Assembly (NCBI GenBank): GCA_016190505.1
Contig: JACPQM010000024.1
Coordinates: forward strand, 79,248 to 143,247
Reading direction: 5' to 3'
DNA: 64,000 bases
Source: Chloroflexota bacterium
GTDB lineage: Bacteria; Chloroflexota; Dehalococcoidia; JACPQK01
Shown: one piece after another, positions 16,604 through 25,703 of the stretch
How the letters are laid out: each line of letters opens with the position of its first letter
How positions within the stretch are numbered: the first letter of the stretch is position 1
Made by a program: the position numbers and the translations under genes
The notes under the pieces: model-generated
The model's database searches: none
The model's input: only the letters and a program-made list of their open reading frames with translations
Told to the model about the DNA's origin: nothing

Positions 16604-17530
16604 ATGCCTGAGGTGTTCGCCGGAGGCGGTGGGGTGCTGTCAGTAGAGGTACAGCAGGTCACCAAGTCCTTCGGTGGCCGCACGGTAGTCCGGGAAGTCT
16701 CCTTCTTCGTGCAGCCGGGCGAGGTGCTGGGGCTGGTGGGCCCCAACGGCGCCGGCAAGACCACCTGCATCCGTATGCTTCTCGACATCATCAAGCCTGA
16801 CTCCGGACAGATCCTCATCGGCGGCCAGCCACCTGGACAGGGCGTCCTGGACCGCATCGGCTACCTCCCGGAGGAGCGGGGACTGTACCGTGGGCTGCGG
16901 GTGCAGGACACAGTGGCCTACCTGGCGACTCTCAAAGGCTTGCCCCCACGAAAGGCGGCCGCGGAGGCGCGGGCTACCCTCGGGAAGCTGGGCATGGGCC
17001 CGCACCTGAGCAAGAAAGTGGCTGAGCTGAGCCGGGGCATGGCCCAGCTTGTGCAGTTCGCCGCCACGCTGGTGCACCAGCCGCAGCTTGTGGTCCTGGA
17101 CGAGCCTTTCTCTGCCCTCGATCCAGTGAACGTCAGGCTGATCAAGGACCTGGTGCGCGAGCTACGGAAAGAGGGCACCACGTTCGTCTTGAGTACGCAC
17201 CAGATGAACCAGGTGGAGGAACTGTGCGACCGGGTGGTGATGATCAACCAGGGACAGGTGGCCCTCAACGGCCGCCTTGCCGACATCAAGGGGCGCTTTC
17301 GGGGTAACTCGGTGCTGCTCGCCGCCCAGCCCTATCCCGAGAATGTGGACGGAGTAGCCCGCTGGGAAGACCGCGGAGACCACCGCCAGTACTTCATGAA
17401 CGACGGCGCGGACCCCCAGCGCTTGCTGGCCCAGCTTCTGGCATCGAGGGCCCGGGTCGAGCGGTTTGAGCTGGCAATGCCCAGTCTGGAGGAGGTCTTC
17501 ATCCAGGTGGTGAGGAGTCAGGCGGCGTGA
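16604..17530 (+). CDS. ABC transporter ATP-binding protein (ABC-2 exporter type)
   Basis: A nucleotide-binding subunit with Walker A GPNGAGKTT, the signature LSRGMAQ (a variant of LSGGQ), Walker B LVVLDEPFSALDP and the H-loop STHQM. The C-terminal 80 residues form the DUF4162-type extension common in NatA/YhaQ-like exporters. ATG 16604 gives 308 residues; GTG 16634, with GGAGG close upstream, would give 298 and begins right at the conserved LSVEVQQVTKSFG. It overlaps the permease gene by 4 bp (GTGA), so both subunits are made in step. Confidence 0.93.
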   Translation: MPEVFAGGGGVLSVEVQQVTKSFGGRTVVREVSFFVQPGEVLGLVGPNGAGKTTCIRMLLDIIKPDSGQILIGGQPPGQGVLDRIGYLPEERGLYRGLRVQDTVAYLATLKGLPPRKAAAEARATLGKLGMGPHLSKKVAELSRGMAQLVQFAATLVHQPQLVVLDEPFSALDPVNVRLIKDLVRELRKEGTTFVLSTHQMNQVEELCDRVVMINQGQVALNGRLADIKGRFRGNSVLLAAQPYPENVDGVARWEDRGDHRQYFMNDGADPQRLLAQLLASRARVERFELAMPSLEEVFIQVVRSQAA

Positions 17531-18726
17531 GAAAGACCATGGCCATTGCCCGCCACGAGTTTCTGGTTACCCTGCGGCGCCGCAGCTTCCAGGTGATGAC
17601 CCTCCTGCTGCCTGCCCTGGCATTGGTTGGCGTGTTTGGGTTCCAGGCCATCCAAGGGCGGGTGCCGGGCACCGGGCCAGAGGCTCGTTTCGGCTATGTG
17701 GATGGCAGCGGCCTGTTCGGCGGCCACCGGGAGCAGCCCGGCGCCCTGTTCACCCAGTACCCTTCGCTGGAAGCCGCCCGCGCCGACCTACTGGGCAGGG
17801 AGATTGATGCCGTCTATGTCTTCCCCGCCAGCTACATGGAGACCGGAAACGTGGTGAAGTACACCGCGGACGGCGGATTGGACATGGAGCGAGACCTTCC
17901 CCGGCCGCTGAAGGGGTTCATCCTGGCCAATCTGCTGGAAGGCGCACCGGCGCAGGTGGCCGAGCGGGTGGGTACGCCGGCCATCGTGTCCACCGTCCGG
18001 CTGGCCTCTACCGGGGAGCCAAGCCCTGTGGATGCGGGCCGGGTGGTGTTCTTTTTCGGGACTGCCCTGCTGCTGGTGATGAGCATCTTCATGTCCTCCG
18101 GGTTCCTTCTCCAGGGCATCGTGGAGGAGAAGGAGAACCGGATTATGGAGGTGCTGCTGTCCTCGGTCAATACGGCGCAGCTCATGGTGGGTAAGGTATT
18201 GGGCCTGGGCGCTGCCGGTCTGACCCAGGTTGGGGTGTGGCTTGCCTCAGCCCTCCTGTTGACGCGATTGGCATCGGCCACAATCCCCTTGCTGTCTGGG
18301 CTGTCGTTTCCAGGGGTGCTGGGCCTGGTGGGACTGCTATACTTCGTCCTCGGCTATTTCCTCTTCTCCGCTCTACTGGCGGCCCTGGGGTCTATCAGCA
18401 CCACCGCCCGCGAGGGGCAGCAGATCTCAGGCCTGTTCGTGATGCCAGCTCTTGTCCCTATCTATGCCTGGCCCTACATCGTTGCCCACCCGGACAGCGG
18501 GCTGTCGCTGTTCTTGACGCTGTTTCCGCTGACCGCTCCGGTGACGGTGATGCAGCGCATCGGGGCGGGAAGCATTGCTGCCTGGGAGGTGGCCGGCAGC
18601 GCCCTGGTCTTAGTGGCAGCGGCGCTGTCGGCGCTGTGGGCCGCAGGCCGCCTGTTCCGGGCCTACCTGTTGATGTACGGCAAGCGCCCTGGGCTGGTAG
18701 AAATCTGGAGGGCTCTGCGGCGATGA
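17527..18726 (+). CDS. ABC-2 type transporter permease
   Basis: A 399-residue membrane protein of the NatB/YhaP type. One N-terminal helix (FQVMTLLLPALALVGVFGFQAI) is followed by a large extracytoplasmic domain (about residues 40-170). Five or six C-terminal helices follow. The stretch GIVEEKENRIMEVLLSSVNTAQLMVGKVLGLG is the hallmark loop of this family. Together with 16604-17530 it makes a probable Na+, drug or peptide exporter; the substrate is not evident. Its stop overlaps the nitrilase start (ATGA). Confidence 0.92.
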   Translation: MRKTMAIARHEFLVTLRRRSFQVMTLLLPALALVGVFGFQAIQGRVPGTGPEARFGYVDGSGLFGGHREQPGALFTQYPSLEAARADLLGREIDAVYVFPASYMETGNVVKYTADGGLDMERDLPRPLKGFILANLLEGAPAQVAERVGTPAIVSTVRLASTGEPSPVDAGRVVFFFGTALLLVMSIFMSSGFLLQGIVEEKENRIMEVLLSSVNTAQLMVGKVLGLGAAGLTQVGVWLASALLLTRLASATIPLLSGLSFPGVLGLVGLLYFVLGYFLFSALLAALGSISTTAREGQQISGLFVMPALVPIYAWPYIVAHPDSGLSLFLTLFPLTAPVTVMQRIGAGSIAAWEVAGSALVLVAAALSALWAAGRLFRAYLLMYGKRPGLVEIWRALRR

Positions 18727-19664
18727 ACGGTGGCGACCGGGCGTCCCATTTTACGGTGGCTGCCGTGCAATCGGCGCCCGTTTTCCTGGACCGTGAGGCC
18801 ACGCTGGACAAAGGGTGTCGCCTCATCGTCGAGGCCGCCCGCCATGGCGCCCGGTTCATCGTCTTCCCCGAGACGTGGATACCGGGCTACCCCGTGTGGA
18901 CTAACGCCACCTCGCGCTGGAACTACGCCCCGGCCAAGAGGGCCTTCGCCCGCCTGTTCAACAACGCAGTGGATATACCTGGGCCGGTCACCGATGCCCT
19001 GGGCGCTGCCGCCCACGAGGCGGGGGCCGTGGTGGCCATGGGGGTGAACGAGCGTGACGGCGGCACGCTCTACAACACCATCGTCTTCCTGGGGCCGGAT
19101 GGGCGCTTGTTGGGCAAGCACCGCAAGCTGGTGCCTACCTTCCACGAGCGTATGGTGTGGGGCCAGGGCGACGGCAGCACGCTTCAGGTCTTCTCTACAG
19201 AGTGGGGCCGCGTGGGAGGCCTGGTGTGCTGGGAGCACTGGATGCCCCTGGCCCGCTACGCCCTCTACTCTCAGGGAGAGCAGGTCCATGCCTCCCTGTG
19301 GCCCACGGCCAACGAGACTTTCCAGTTGGCGTGCCGGGCCATGGCCTTCGAGGGGCGGCTGTTCGTCGCGGTGGCCGCCAGCTACCTGACCAAGGCCATG
19401 CTGCCCGCGGACTTCGAGGTGGCGGAGGAAATGGGACCCTTTCCTGAGGCCCTGATCCGTGGGGGCTCGGCCATTATCGGGCCCGACGCCAAGTACCTGG
19501 CCGGGCCCGTCTACGACCAGGAGACCATCCTCTACGCCGAGGTGGACCTGGGCCGCATCATTGAGGAGAAACAGGCCCTGGACGTGGTGGGCCACTACGC
19601 GCGCCCCGAGGTGCTGCGCCTGGTAGTGAACCGAGAGGAGATGCGGCCCGTTCGGGATGTCTAG
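18723..19664 (+). CDS. Carbon-nitrogen hydrolase of the nitrilase/cyanide hydratase branch
   Basis: A 313-residue enzyme with the Glu-Lys-Cys triad: FPETWIPGYP (Glu), HRKLVPTFHERMVWGQGDG (Lys) and GLVCWEHWMPL (Cys). The CWEH form of the cysteine motif and the HERMVWGQGDG block place it in nitrilase branch 1, which converts nitriles to carboxylic acids and ammonia, rather than among amidases. The start at ATG 18723 overlaps the permease stop by 4 bp; a much longer frame reaching back to 18237 lies inside the permease gene and is not used. The two cupin genes follow on the same strand. Confidence 0.93.
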   Translation: MNGGDRASHFTVAAVQSAPVFLDREATLDKGCRLIVEAARHGARFIVFPETWIPGYPVWTNATSRWNYAPAKRAFARLFNNAVDIPGPVTDALGAAAHEAGAVVAMGVNERDGGTLYNTIVFLGPDGRLLGKHRKLVPTFHERMVWGQGDGSTLQVFSTEWGRVGGLVCWEHWMPLARYALYSQGEQVHASLWPTANETFQLACRAMAFEGRLFVAVAASYLTKAMLPADFEVAEEMGPFPEALIRGGSAIIGPDAKYLAGPVYDQETILYAEVDLGRIIEEKQALDVVGHYARPEVLRLVVNREEMRPVRDV

Positions 19665-19670
19665 GCTGCG

Positions 19671-19758
19671 GGCTACAGGCTCCAGGCTACGGACTACAGG
19701 TACTGGACCACTGTGCGCCTCCCCGTAATCGGAAGCCTGAAGTCTGGAGCCTGTAGCC
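19671..19758. repeat. Intergenic inverted repeat with 15-bp perfect arms
   Basis: GGCTACAGGCTCCAG (19671-19685) is the exact reverse complement of CTGGAGCCTGTAGCC (19744-19758); shorter versions of the same word occur inside the loop. Related words appear at 13287, 16311 and 30366. It follows the nitrilase gene and is a dispersed intergenic element, possibly also acting as a transcription stop. Confidence 0.75.
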
Positions 19759-19867
19759 TCTGGGTGGCGCCGTGGGGTTGCCCAGGGCCACCTTTGGCCT
19801 ATAATTGGGTTGTCCGTTCCCCCGCGTTGGCCGTGTTGAGGGGAGTCGCTCAAGTAAGGAGGTAAGG

Positions 19868-20419
19868 ATGCCCTACGAGGAAGCCCAGCGCTGGAAAAAG
19901 GGAAACAAGCAGTCGAGCCACTATAAGCAGCTCATGGCGGCGGGCGAGAAGGCCCAGGAGCAGGCCGAGAGCCTGCTCAAGGTGGTCAAACCCGAGGACA
20001 TGCCTTGGGAGAACACGCCTCAGGGCCGGATCAAGTGGCTGGTCAACGAGAAAATGCCCGTCCGGGTGAGCACCGTGGACCTCTACATGCAGGAGATACC
20101 GCCCGGGGGCCGCTCAGGCAAGCACCGCCATATGAGCGAGGAGTTCATATTCGTGCTGGAAGGCAAGGGACATGACCTGCACTGGGACGCCGAGGCCGAG
20201 ATCAAGGACAAGTACTACTGGAAGCTGGCCGAGACGCCCTCTCGTTGGGAGTGGGAAGAGGGCGATGCCATCTGTGTCCCGGTCAACACCGCCCATCAGC
20301 ACTTTAACGACGACCCCAGCAAACCCTGCCGCATAGTCTGCGCCACCAACCGCATGTACCGCTACGTGGGCTACCCCGACCTGGTCCAGATCGAGGCCGC
20401 CCCGGACTACAAGCCGTAG
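19868..20419 (+). CDS. Cupin-domain protein
   Basis: A 183-residue single-cupin protein, ATG 19868 with AAGGAGGTAAGG just upstream. Motif 1 is GKHRHMSEEFIFVLEGKG, giving two His and one Glu as metal ligands. Motif 2 is GDAICVPVNTAHQHFND, giving the third His. The N-terminal 60 residues are helical and charged. Such proteins are metal-dependent dioxygenases, isomerases or binding proteins. The next gene encodes a second cupin 10 bp downstream, so the pair may act together like the two halves of a bicupin (gentisate-dioxygenase-like) enzyme. Confidence 0.85.
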   Translation: MPYEEAQRWKKGNKQSSHYKQLMAAGEKAQEQAESLLKVVKPEDMPWENTPQGRIKWLVNEKMPVRVSTVDLYMQEIPPGGRSGKHRHMSEEFIFVLEGKGHDLHWDAEAEIKDKYYWKLAETPSRWEWEEGDAICVPVNTAHQHFNDDPSKPCRIVCATNRMYRYVGYPDLVQIEAAPDYKP

Positions 20420-20429
20420 GGTGGTGGCT

Positions 20430-20933
20430 ATGAGAGACCCACAAGAAGACACAGGTAAGGGCTTCCTCGCCGCCCGCCGGGGCTGGGTGGCGCAAATGGA
20501 GGACCTGGAGCGCATCAGGAAGCTGCCCCGGGTGATCAAGCCGCAGCGCTTTACCGTGGAGCCTAACTCCGGGATCCAACAGATTACCCACAAGCGGGTG
20601 CCTTTCCCGGATGAAGACGTGCCCATCTCAACCTTCCTGGCCTGGATAGCCCTGATCCGCCCGCCTCGGGGCGATGAGCAGGAGCGCGGCCATGGCCACC
20701 AGAACGAGGCCGTCTTCTACATCCTCGAAGGGGAAGGCTACGAGTTGCATGATGGGAAGCGCTATCCCTGGCAGGCCGGAGACGCAGTGATCGTCCACGC
20801 CGGGTGCGTCCATGCCCACTTCAGCGCCGACCCGGACAGGCCCGCCCGGGCCCTGGTGATCAACCCCAAGCCGCTCTACATGCACATGAACCTGAAGGAG
20901 CAACGCTACCGCTCCGCTGTCCCTCGTGTATGA
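20430..20933 (+). CDS. Cupin-domain protein, partner of the preceding cupin
   Basis: A 167-residue single-cupin protein, ATG 20430 (GTG 20421 is an alternative). Metal-binding motif 1 is GHGHQNEAVFYILEGEG and motif 2 is GDAVIVHAGCVHAHFS. Its N-terminal part differs from that of the upstream cupin, so it is not a recent duplicate. The reaction is unknown. The neighbouring nitrilase suggests a small catabolic cluster for an aromatic or nitrile compound, but that is inference. Confidence 0.85.
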   Translation: MRDPQEDTGKGFLAARRGWVAQMEDLERIRKLPRVIKPQRFTVEPNSGIQQITHKRVPFPDEDVPISTFLAWIALIRPPRGDEQERGHGHQNEAVFYILEGEGYELHDGKRYPWQAGDAVIVHAGCVHAHFSADPDRPARALVINPKPLYMHMNLKEQRYRSAVPRV

Positions 20934-20945
20934 CGCTGCCTGCCC

Positions 20946-20974
20946 TTGTCCCCGCTGGGCGGGGCTGATATAAT
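20946..20974 (+). promoter_or_regulatory. Promoter of the 5S rRNA gene
   Basis: TTGTCC (20946-20951), 17-bp spacer, TATAAT (20969-20974) with an upstream TGA giving an extended -10 element. The expected start at about 20981 coincides with the 5' end of the 5S RNA. Confidence 0.85.
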
Positions 20975-20978
20975 AACC

Positions 20979-21104
20979 GTGGCTCAGGTGGTTAGAGCGA
21001 GGCGGAACCACCCGTTCCCATCCCGAACACGGAAGTGAAACGCCTCAGCGCTCACGATACTGCCCTGGAGACGGGGTGGGAAAATAGGCCGCCGCCTGGG
21101 CCAC
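20979..21104 (+). rRNA. rrf: 5S ribosomal RNA
   Basis: The core CCCGTTCCCATCCCGAACAC followed by GGAAGTGAAACGCCTCAGCG is the universal 5S loop B/C region, and the 3' part reads GGTGGGAAAATAGGCCGCCGCC. Helix I pairs GTGGCTCAGG (20979-20988) with CCTGGGCCAC (21095-21104). A run of T (TTTTTATTT) follows directly as terminator. No 16S or 23S gene is in the window, so this 5S gene is a separate transcription unit with its own promoter. End points are good to a few bases. Confidence 0.93.
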
Positions 21105-21113
21105 TTTTTATTT
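21105..21113 (+). terminator. T-rich terminator after 5S rRNA
   Basis: TTTTTATTT follows the helix I/V structure at the 3' end of the 5S RNA; the RNA's own terminal stem supplies the hairpin. Confidence 0.6.
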
Positions 21114-21179
21114 GTGGGCTAGGGAGGCATTCCAACCAGGGAATTACTTAGCGGAGCGGCAGCCGGAGGGGTTGCTCCC

Positions 21180-21207
21180 TTGACAACGGCTCGGAATGCG
21201 TGATAAT
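21180..21207 (+). promoter_or_regulatory. Promoter of the S1-repeat protein gene
   Basis: A consensus TTGACA (21180-21185), a 16-bp spacer and GATAAT (21202-21207). AGGATAGGA just before ATG 21240 is the ribosome-binding site. Confidence 0.7.
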
Positions 21208-21239
21208 CGTATTTGACCCGCTTTCGCAGGATAGGACAT

Positions 21240-22403
21240 ATGATAGAGAACTTCTCACAGCAGCCCCAATCGTCCGCCACGGCGACGATGCCGCCTCCTG
21301 AGACGCCCGCGGCTACCATGCAGGAGCTTCTAGCGGAAAGCAGCGGCCTGCCCAGCGCCAGGCGGGGGGAGATCATGGACGGTGTCGTTATCCGGGTGGA
21401 CCGGGATGGGGCGCTGGTGGACATCGGGACCAAGTCGGAGGGGGTCATCCCCCAGAGAGAAATGAGATGCCTTGGGTACGATGGCTTGGGCCAGCTTAAG
21501 GTGGGAGACCCCGTTCTGGCGTATGTGCTGGACATTGAGAATGAGCAGGTCATCCTCTCTCTAGACAAGGCCCAGGGCGAGAAGGGCTGGCGTTTCCTCC
21601 AGCAGTGCTGCACCAGCGGCGAGCTGGTGGAAGGGAAGATAAGCGGCCATAATCGGGGCGGCCTGCTGGTCAACATCCAGGGCGTCCAGGGCTTTGTCCC
21701 CCTCTCGCAGATCGTGTCGGCGCCTCCGCCCTCATCGGATGCCCAGTCTTCCCAGGATGGGGAGGACACCCGGCTGGCTGGCATGGCGGGGCAGATGCTG
21801 AAGCTCAAAGTACTGGAAATCAACCGCCAGCGCAACCGGGTTATCCTTTCCGAGCGGTCGGCCCGGCCCCAGATACGCCAGGAGGCGAGAAAGGCCTTGC
21901 TTAAGGAGCTGCGAGAGGGAGAGGTGCGCCGGGGCCGGGTTAGCGGTATCAGGGACTTCGGCGTTTTTGTGGACCTGGGTGGAATGGATGGTCTGGTGCC
22001 CCTCTCGGAGCTATCCTGGGACCCCGGTGTGGGCCCGCGAGATGCGGTCAAGGAGGGGGAAGATGTGGAGGTGGTGGTCATGCGGGTCAACCAGGAGAAC
22101 GGTCGGGTAGCCCTGAGCCTGCGACGGGCCAATGCCCAGCCCTGGGCAGCTGTGGCCGAGAAGTACCAGGTGGGGCAGTTGGTCAACGGAACTGTCACCA
22201 AGCTGGCCACCTTTGGGGCCTTCGCCCGGCTGGAGGGCCCTGTGGAGGGGCTTATCCACATCTCCGAGCTGGCTGACCATCGCATCGCCAACCCCCAGGA
22301 GGTAGTGCGGGTGGGCGACCAATTAATCCTGCGCATCATCAAGATGGAGCCGGAGCGCCGGCGCTTGGGGCTCAGCCTCCGCCGGGCCCAGGAGCGCCTC
22401 TAG
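21240..22403 (+). CDS. rpsA: S1 RNA-binding domain protein (ribosomal protein S1-like)
   Basis: A 387-residue protein with four S1 OB-fold repeats after a 45-residue Ala/Pro-rich start. The repeats begin near RRGEIMDGVVIRVDRDGALVDIG, GELVEGKISGHNRGGLLVNI, EGEVRRGRVSGIRDFGVFVDLGG and VGQLVNGTVTKLATFGAFARLEG. Repeat 2 carries a 20-residue insert (APPPSSDAQSSQDGED region). Four-repeat S1 proteins are typical of Gram-positive and deep-branching bacteria, where they help bind mRNA on the ribosome or regulate translation. ATG 21240 is chosen for its Shine-Dalgarno site. The gene symbol is by similarity of architecture. Confidence 0.88.
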   Translation: MIENFSQQPQSSATATMPPPETPAATMQELLAESSGLPSARRGEIMDGVVIRVDRDGALVDIGTKSEGVIPQREMRCLGYDGLGQLKVGDPVLAYVLDIENEQVILSLDKAQGEKGWRFLQQCCTSGELVEGKISGHNRGGLLVNIQGVQGFVPLSQIVSAPPPSSDAQSSQDGEDTRLAGMAGQMLKLKVLEINRQRNRVILSERSARPQIRQEARKALLKELREGEVRRGRVSGIRDFGVFVDLGGMDGLVPLSELSWDPGVGPRDAVKEGEDVEVVVMRVNQENGRVALSLRRANAQPWAAVAEKYQVGQLVNGTVTKLATFGAFARLEGPVEGLIHISELADHRIANPQEVVRVGDQLILRIIKMEPERRRLGLSLRRAQERL

Positions 22404-22486
22404 GCACCATCCGTTTCTCGGTAATTGCCTGCTGCACGCCTAGTCAAAGCCGTATTAGTGTAAGATAATGTTAGAGGTGATGTGGG

Positions 22487-24970
22487 ATGGCTAGCAGGCC
22501 CTTCGACAAGTTCACAGAGCGAGCGCGGCGGGTACTGGCCCTAGCGCAGGAAGAAGCTCAGCGCTTCAACCACAACTATATTGGCACTGAGCACATTCTG
22601 CTGGGGCTGGTCCGCGAGAGCGACGGCGTGGCTGCCCGCGTGCTCACCAATCTCGGCGTGGACCTGGGCAAGGTCCGTTCCGCCGTGGAGTTCATTATCG
22701 GGCGGGGTGAGCGCAGCACTGCGCCGGGCGAGATCGGCCTGACTCCAAGGGCCAAGCGGGTGATCGAGCTGGCCCTGGACGAGGCACGCCGCCTTGGCCA
22801 CAGCTACATCGGGACCGAGCATCTCCTTCTGGGCCTCATGCGAGAGGGCGAGGGAGTGGCTGCCGGCGTTCTCGAGAGCCTGGGTGTCAACCTGGAGAAG
22901 GTGCGCGCCGAGAGCAATCGCGTGCTCAGCCAGGGTGCCCCTCACGCCCATGCCGCCGGCGGCACCCGGCAAACTAGCCGGACCCCCACCCTGGACCAAC
23001 TCGGCACCGACCTTACCGCCGCAGCCCGGGCGAACAAGCTGGACCCGGTCATTGGGCGGCAAAAGGAAATTGAGCGGGTCATCCAGATCCTGAGCCGGCG
23101 GACCAAGAACAACCCCGTGCTCATCGGCGAGCCTGGCGTGGGCAAGACCGCCATCGTCGAGGGACTGGCCCAGCGCATCTCCAAAGGTGACATACCCGGT
23201 AGCCTCGAGGGCAAGCGCGTGGTCACCCTGGATGTAGGCGCCCTGGTGGCCGGCACCAAGTACCGCGGCGAGTTCGAAGAGCGCCTCAAGAAGGTCATCG
23301 AGGAGATCAAGACCTCGGGTAATTGCGTTCTCTTTGTGGACGAGATGCACACACTGGTGGGCGCCGGCGCTGCCGAGGGGGCTGTAGACGCAGCCAACAT
23401 CTTGAAGCCGTCCCTGTCGCGGGGCGAGATCCAGTGCATCGGCGCCACCACGGTGGATGAGTACCGCAAGCACGTGGAGCGCGACCCGGCGCTGGAGCGC
23501 CGTTTCCAGCCCATCCTGGTGGAGGAGCCAACGGCCGAGGAGACCCTCGACATACTCAAGGGCATCAAACACCGCTACGAGGAGTTCCACCGCGTCGAGA
23601 TCACCGATGAGGCGTTGCGGTGGGCAGCGGAGCTGGGCGCTCGCTATATACCTGACCGCTTGTTGCCCGACAAGGCCATTGACCTGATAGACGAGGCAGC
23701 CTCCAGGGTGCGTATCTCGCACTCCGGCATGCCTCTCTCGGTCAAGGAAGCCCTCAAGGCCCTGGAGAGCCTGCGCAAGGACAAAGAGGCGGCGCTGAGC
23801 AACCAGCAGTATGAGTACGCCGCCGAGCTGCGCGAGCGCGAGCTCCAGCTCGCCGAGAAAATCAGGTCCCTGGAGCAGGACTGGCAGCAGAAGCAGGACC
23901 AGGAAAAGGCCATGGTGAGCGAAGAGGACATCGCCCACGTGGTCAGCATGTGGACCGGCATCCCTGTGGCCCGCATCGCTCAGGAGGAGTCCGCCCGCCT
24001 GCTGCAAATGGAAGAGGTTCTCCACCGCCGCATCATCGGCCAGGATGAGGCCATTGGCACCATCGCCAAGGCCGTCCGCCGGGCACGGGCCGGGCTCAAA
24101 GACCCCAGGCGGCCCATTGGTAGCTTCATATTCCTCGGGCCTACCGGGGTGGGCAAGACCGAGTTGGCGCGGGCACTCTCCGAGTTCATGTTCGGCAACG
24201 AGGAAGCGCTGCTCCGCCTGGACATGTCCGAGTACATGGAGAAGCACAGCGTGGCCCGCCTCATCGGGGCGCCTCCAGGGTACATCGGCCATGACGAGGG
24301 CGGCCAGCTCACGGAATCGGTACGCCGCAAGTCGTATACCTGCATCCTGCTGGACGAGATCGAGAAGGCCCATCCGGATGTGTTCAACATCCTGCTCCAG
24401 ATCTTCGACGATGGCCATCTCACCGATGGCAAGGGCCGGCGGGTGGACTTCCGTAACTCTATTGTGATCATGACCAGCAACATCGGCGCGGAGCTCATCC
24501 GGCGACACACCTCTATCGGCTTCGTCACCAGGGGCGAGGGTGACATAACCGAGGCGGATGCCTATGAGAAGATGAAGGACAAGGTCCTCGCCGAGGTCAA
24601 GAAGACTTTCCGCCCCGAGTTCCTGAACCGGATTGACGGCATCGTGGTCTTCCACGCCCTGAACAGGGACCACATCATGTTGATTGTGGATCTCCTGCTG
24701 AACCAGGTGCGCAAGTCCCTCCGGGAGAAGGCCATTAGCCTGGAGGTCACTGACGATGCCAAGAGGCTGCTGGTGGAAAAGGGCTACGACCCGGTGTTCG
24801 GCGCGCGCCCCCTGCGGCGGGCGATCCAGAATATGGTGGAGGACGAGCTCTCAGATGCCTTGCTGCGGGGTGACTTCCACACCGGCGAAACGGCAGTCGT
24901 GGACGCCAGCGACGGGCGCATTGTGATCCATGCCGCCGAGGTAGCCGCACCCGCAGGCTCCAGCGCGTAA
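22487..24970 (+). CDS. clpC: ClpC-type AAA+ ATPase
   Basis: An 827-residue Hsp100 unfoldase. Two N-terminal Clp-N repeats (residues about 5-145) lead into AAA-1 ([29 protein letters not shown]), a short UVR-bearing middle domain ([15 protein letters not shown]) and AAA-2 ([28 protein letters not shown]), ending with the ClpB/C D2-small domain. The UVR motif and short M-domain mark it as ClpC rather than ClpB. The chaperone works with ClpP, encoded 13 kb upstream. A GATAAT box 20 nt before the ATG is the probable -10. mcsA/mcsB/ctsR, its usual Firmicute partners, are not adjacent. Confidence 0.96.
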   Translation: MASRPFDKFTERARRVLALAQEEAQRFNHNYIGTEHILLGLVRESDGVAARVLTNLGVDLGKVRSAVEFIIGRGERSTAPGEIGLTPRAKRVIELALDEARRLGHSYIGTEHLLLGLMREGEGVAAGVLESLGVNLEKVRAESNRVLSQGAPHAHAAGGTRQTSRTPTLDQLGTDLTAAARANKLDPVIGRQKEIERVIQILSRRTKNNPVLIGEPGVGKTAIVEGLAQRISKGDIPGSLEGKRVVTLDVGALVAGTKYRGEFEERLKKVIEEIKTSGNCVLFVDEMHTLVGAGAAEGAVDAANILKPSLSRGEIQCIGATTVDEYRKHVERDPALERRFQPILVEEPTAEETLDILKGIKHRYEEFHRVEITDEALRWAAELGARYIPDRLLPDKAIDLIDEAASRVRISHSGMPLSVKEALKALESLRKDKEAALSNQQYEYAAELRERELQLAEKIRSLEQDWQQKQDQEKAMVSEEDIAHVVSMWTGIPVARIAQEESARLLQMEEVLHRRIIGQDEAIGTIAKAVRRARAGLKDPRRPIGSFIFLGPTGVGKTELARALSEFMFGNEEALLRLDMSEYMEKHSVARLIGAPPGYIGHDEGGQLTESVRRKSYTCILLDEIEKAHPDVFNILLQIFDDGHLTDGKGRRVDFRNSIVIMTSNIGAELIRRHTSIGFVTRGEGDITEADAYEKMKDKVLAEVKKTFRPEFLNRIDGIVVFHALNRDHIMLIVDLLLNQVRKSLREKAISLEVTDDAKRLLVEKGYDPVFGARPLRRAIQNMVEDELSDALLRGDFHTGETAVVDASDGRIVIHAAEVAAPAGSSA

Positions 24971-24993
24971 CCGAGGATACGGCATACAAACAG

Positions 24994-25024
24994 TACCCCC
25001 CGACATGTCGGGGGGTATTCTTTT
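24994..25024 (+). terminator. Rho-independent terminator of clpC
   Basis: TACCCCCCGACATGTCGGGG continues as GGTA to make a perfect 24-nt palindrome (24994-25017), followed by TTCTTTT. It lies 24 nt after the clpC stop and is the best intrinsic terminator in the window. Confidence 0.92.
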
Positions 25025-25122
25025 GCCCTCCGCGCTTGTGAATGACGCACTGTCAGAGTTGGCCAGACCTATTGACAGGTGCTATTATTAGTACCACAAA
25101 GCGGGTCTTGAACGGAGGAATC

Positions 25123-25398
25123 ATGAATACAGCCACCAAGTTCTCCGAAGACGTGGTGCGGTTGAGCGACATGAAGGTTAACCCTGGCAGGGTCGTTGAC
25201 CAGGTTGACAAGACTCACCGGCCGGTGCTCTTGACCAACAGGGGGCGTGGCGTCGCCGTCGTTCAGTCCCTGAAGGACTACGAGGCCGGAACGGAGGAGC
25301 GGGCGTTTCTTCGCGGCATCGTCCAGGGGTTGATGGACCTGGAAGAAGGCCGGGAGATGGACTTGACGGAGGTCAAGAGCCGTCTTGGCTTGAGATGA
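25123..25398 (+). CDS. Phd/YefM-family antitoxin
   Basis: A 91-residue protein, ATG 25123 with CGGAGGA upstream. It shows the YefM/Phd N-terminal pattern: VRLSDMKVNPGRVVDQVDKTHRPVLLTNRGRGVAVVQSLKDYE, in which RPVLLTNRGR is the family core. The acidic C-terminal helix (GLMDLEEGREMDLTEVKSRLG) would wrap the toxin. The toxin gene follows after one base. Just upstream, TTGACA (25072) and the imperfect dyad GTGCTATTATTAGTAC (25079-25094) are candidate promoter and operator for autorepression. Confidence 0.88.
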   Translation: MNTATKFSEDVVRLSDMKVNPGRVVDQVDKTHRPVLLTNRGRGVAVVQSLKDYEAGTEERAFLRGIVQGLMDLEEGREMDLTEVKSRLGLR

Positions 25399-25399
25399 A

Positions 25400-25699
25400 A
25401 TGCCGCGAAAACGGGCGGTCACCTTCGCCATGTCGGCCGTCGAGGACCTTGAGGAAATCCGCCGGTGGTACGCTGACCGGGAGGTCCCTGACGTAGGCGA
25501 GCGATTGTTGCGGGAGGTGGTTTCCCGTGTTGAAAGACTTGCCGATTTCCCGGAGAGCGGTCGTACCGTACCTGAGTTTGGCGTGGCCCATCTCCGAGAG
25601 ATCGTCTACCCGCCGTTTCGCATAGTCTATCGTCTGGACAAGATGCGGGTACGGATAGTCCGGGTATGGCGCGGCGAACGACTGCTTGACATGCCGTAG
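25400..25699 (+). CDS. RelE/ParE-family toxin
   Basis: A 99-residue RelE/ParE-fold protein. The features are the opening AVTFAMSAVEDLEEIRRWYADR, the central RVERLADFPESGRTVPEFG, and the end LREIVYPPFRIVYRLDKMRVRIVRVWRGER, which holds the basic residues expected for ribosomal A-site mRNA cleavage (RelE) or gyrase inhibition (ParE). Which activity applies cannot be read from the sequence. It is the second gene of the operon with the Phd/YefM antitoxin. Confidence 0.88.
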   Translation: MPRKRAVTFAMSAVEDLEEIRRWYADREVPDVGERLLREVVSRVERLADFPESGRTVPEFGVAHLREIVYPPFRIVYRLDKMRVRIVRVWRGERLLDMP

Positions 25700-25703
25700 A
25701 TAC

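Noticed and set aside
18237..18722. A 162-residue N-terminal extension of the nitrilase
   Set aside because: It overlaps the ABC-2 permease in another frame, while the ATG at 18723 gives a normal nitrilase with a 4-bp overlap.
22541..24673. A 710-codon - strand frame opposite clpC
   Set aside because: Long antisense frames are expected in high-GC genes; the product has no domain pattern while clpC is complete.
25123..25699. Phd/RelE pair as a fifth cassette with flanking gene-end duplication
   Set aside because: No copy of the clpC or radA ends is seen around it; it is bounded by a terminator and the palindromic element instead.
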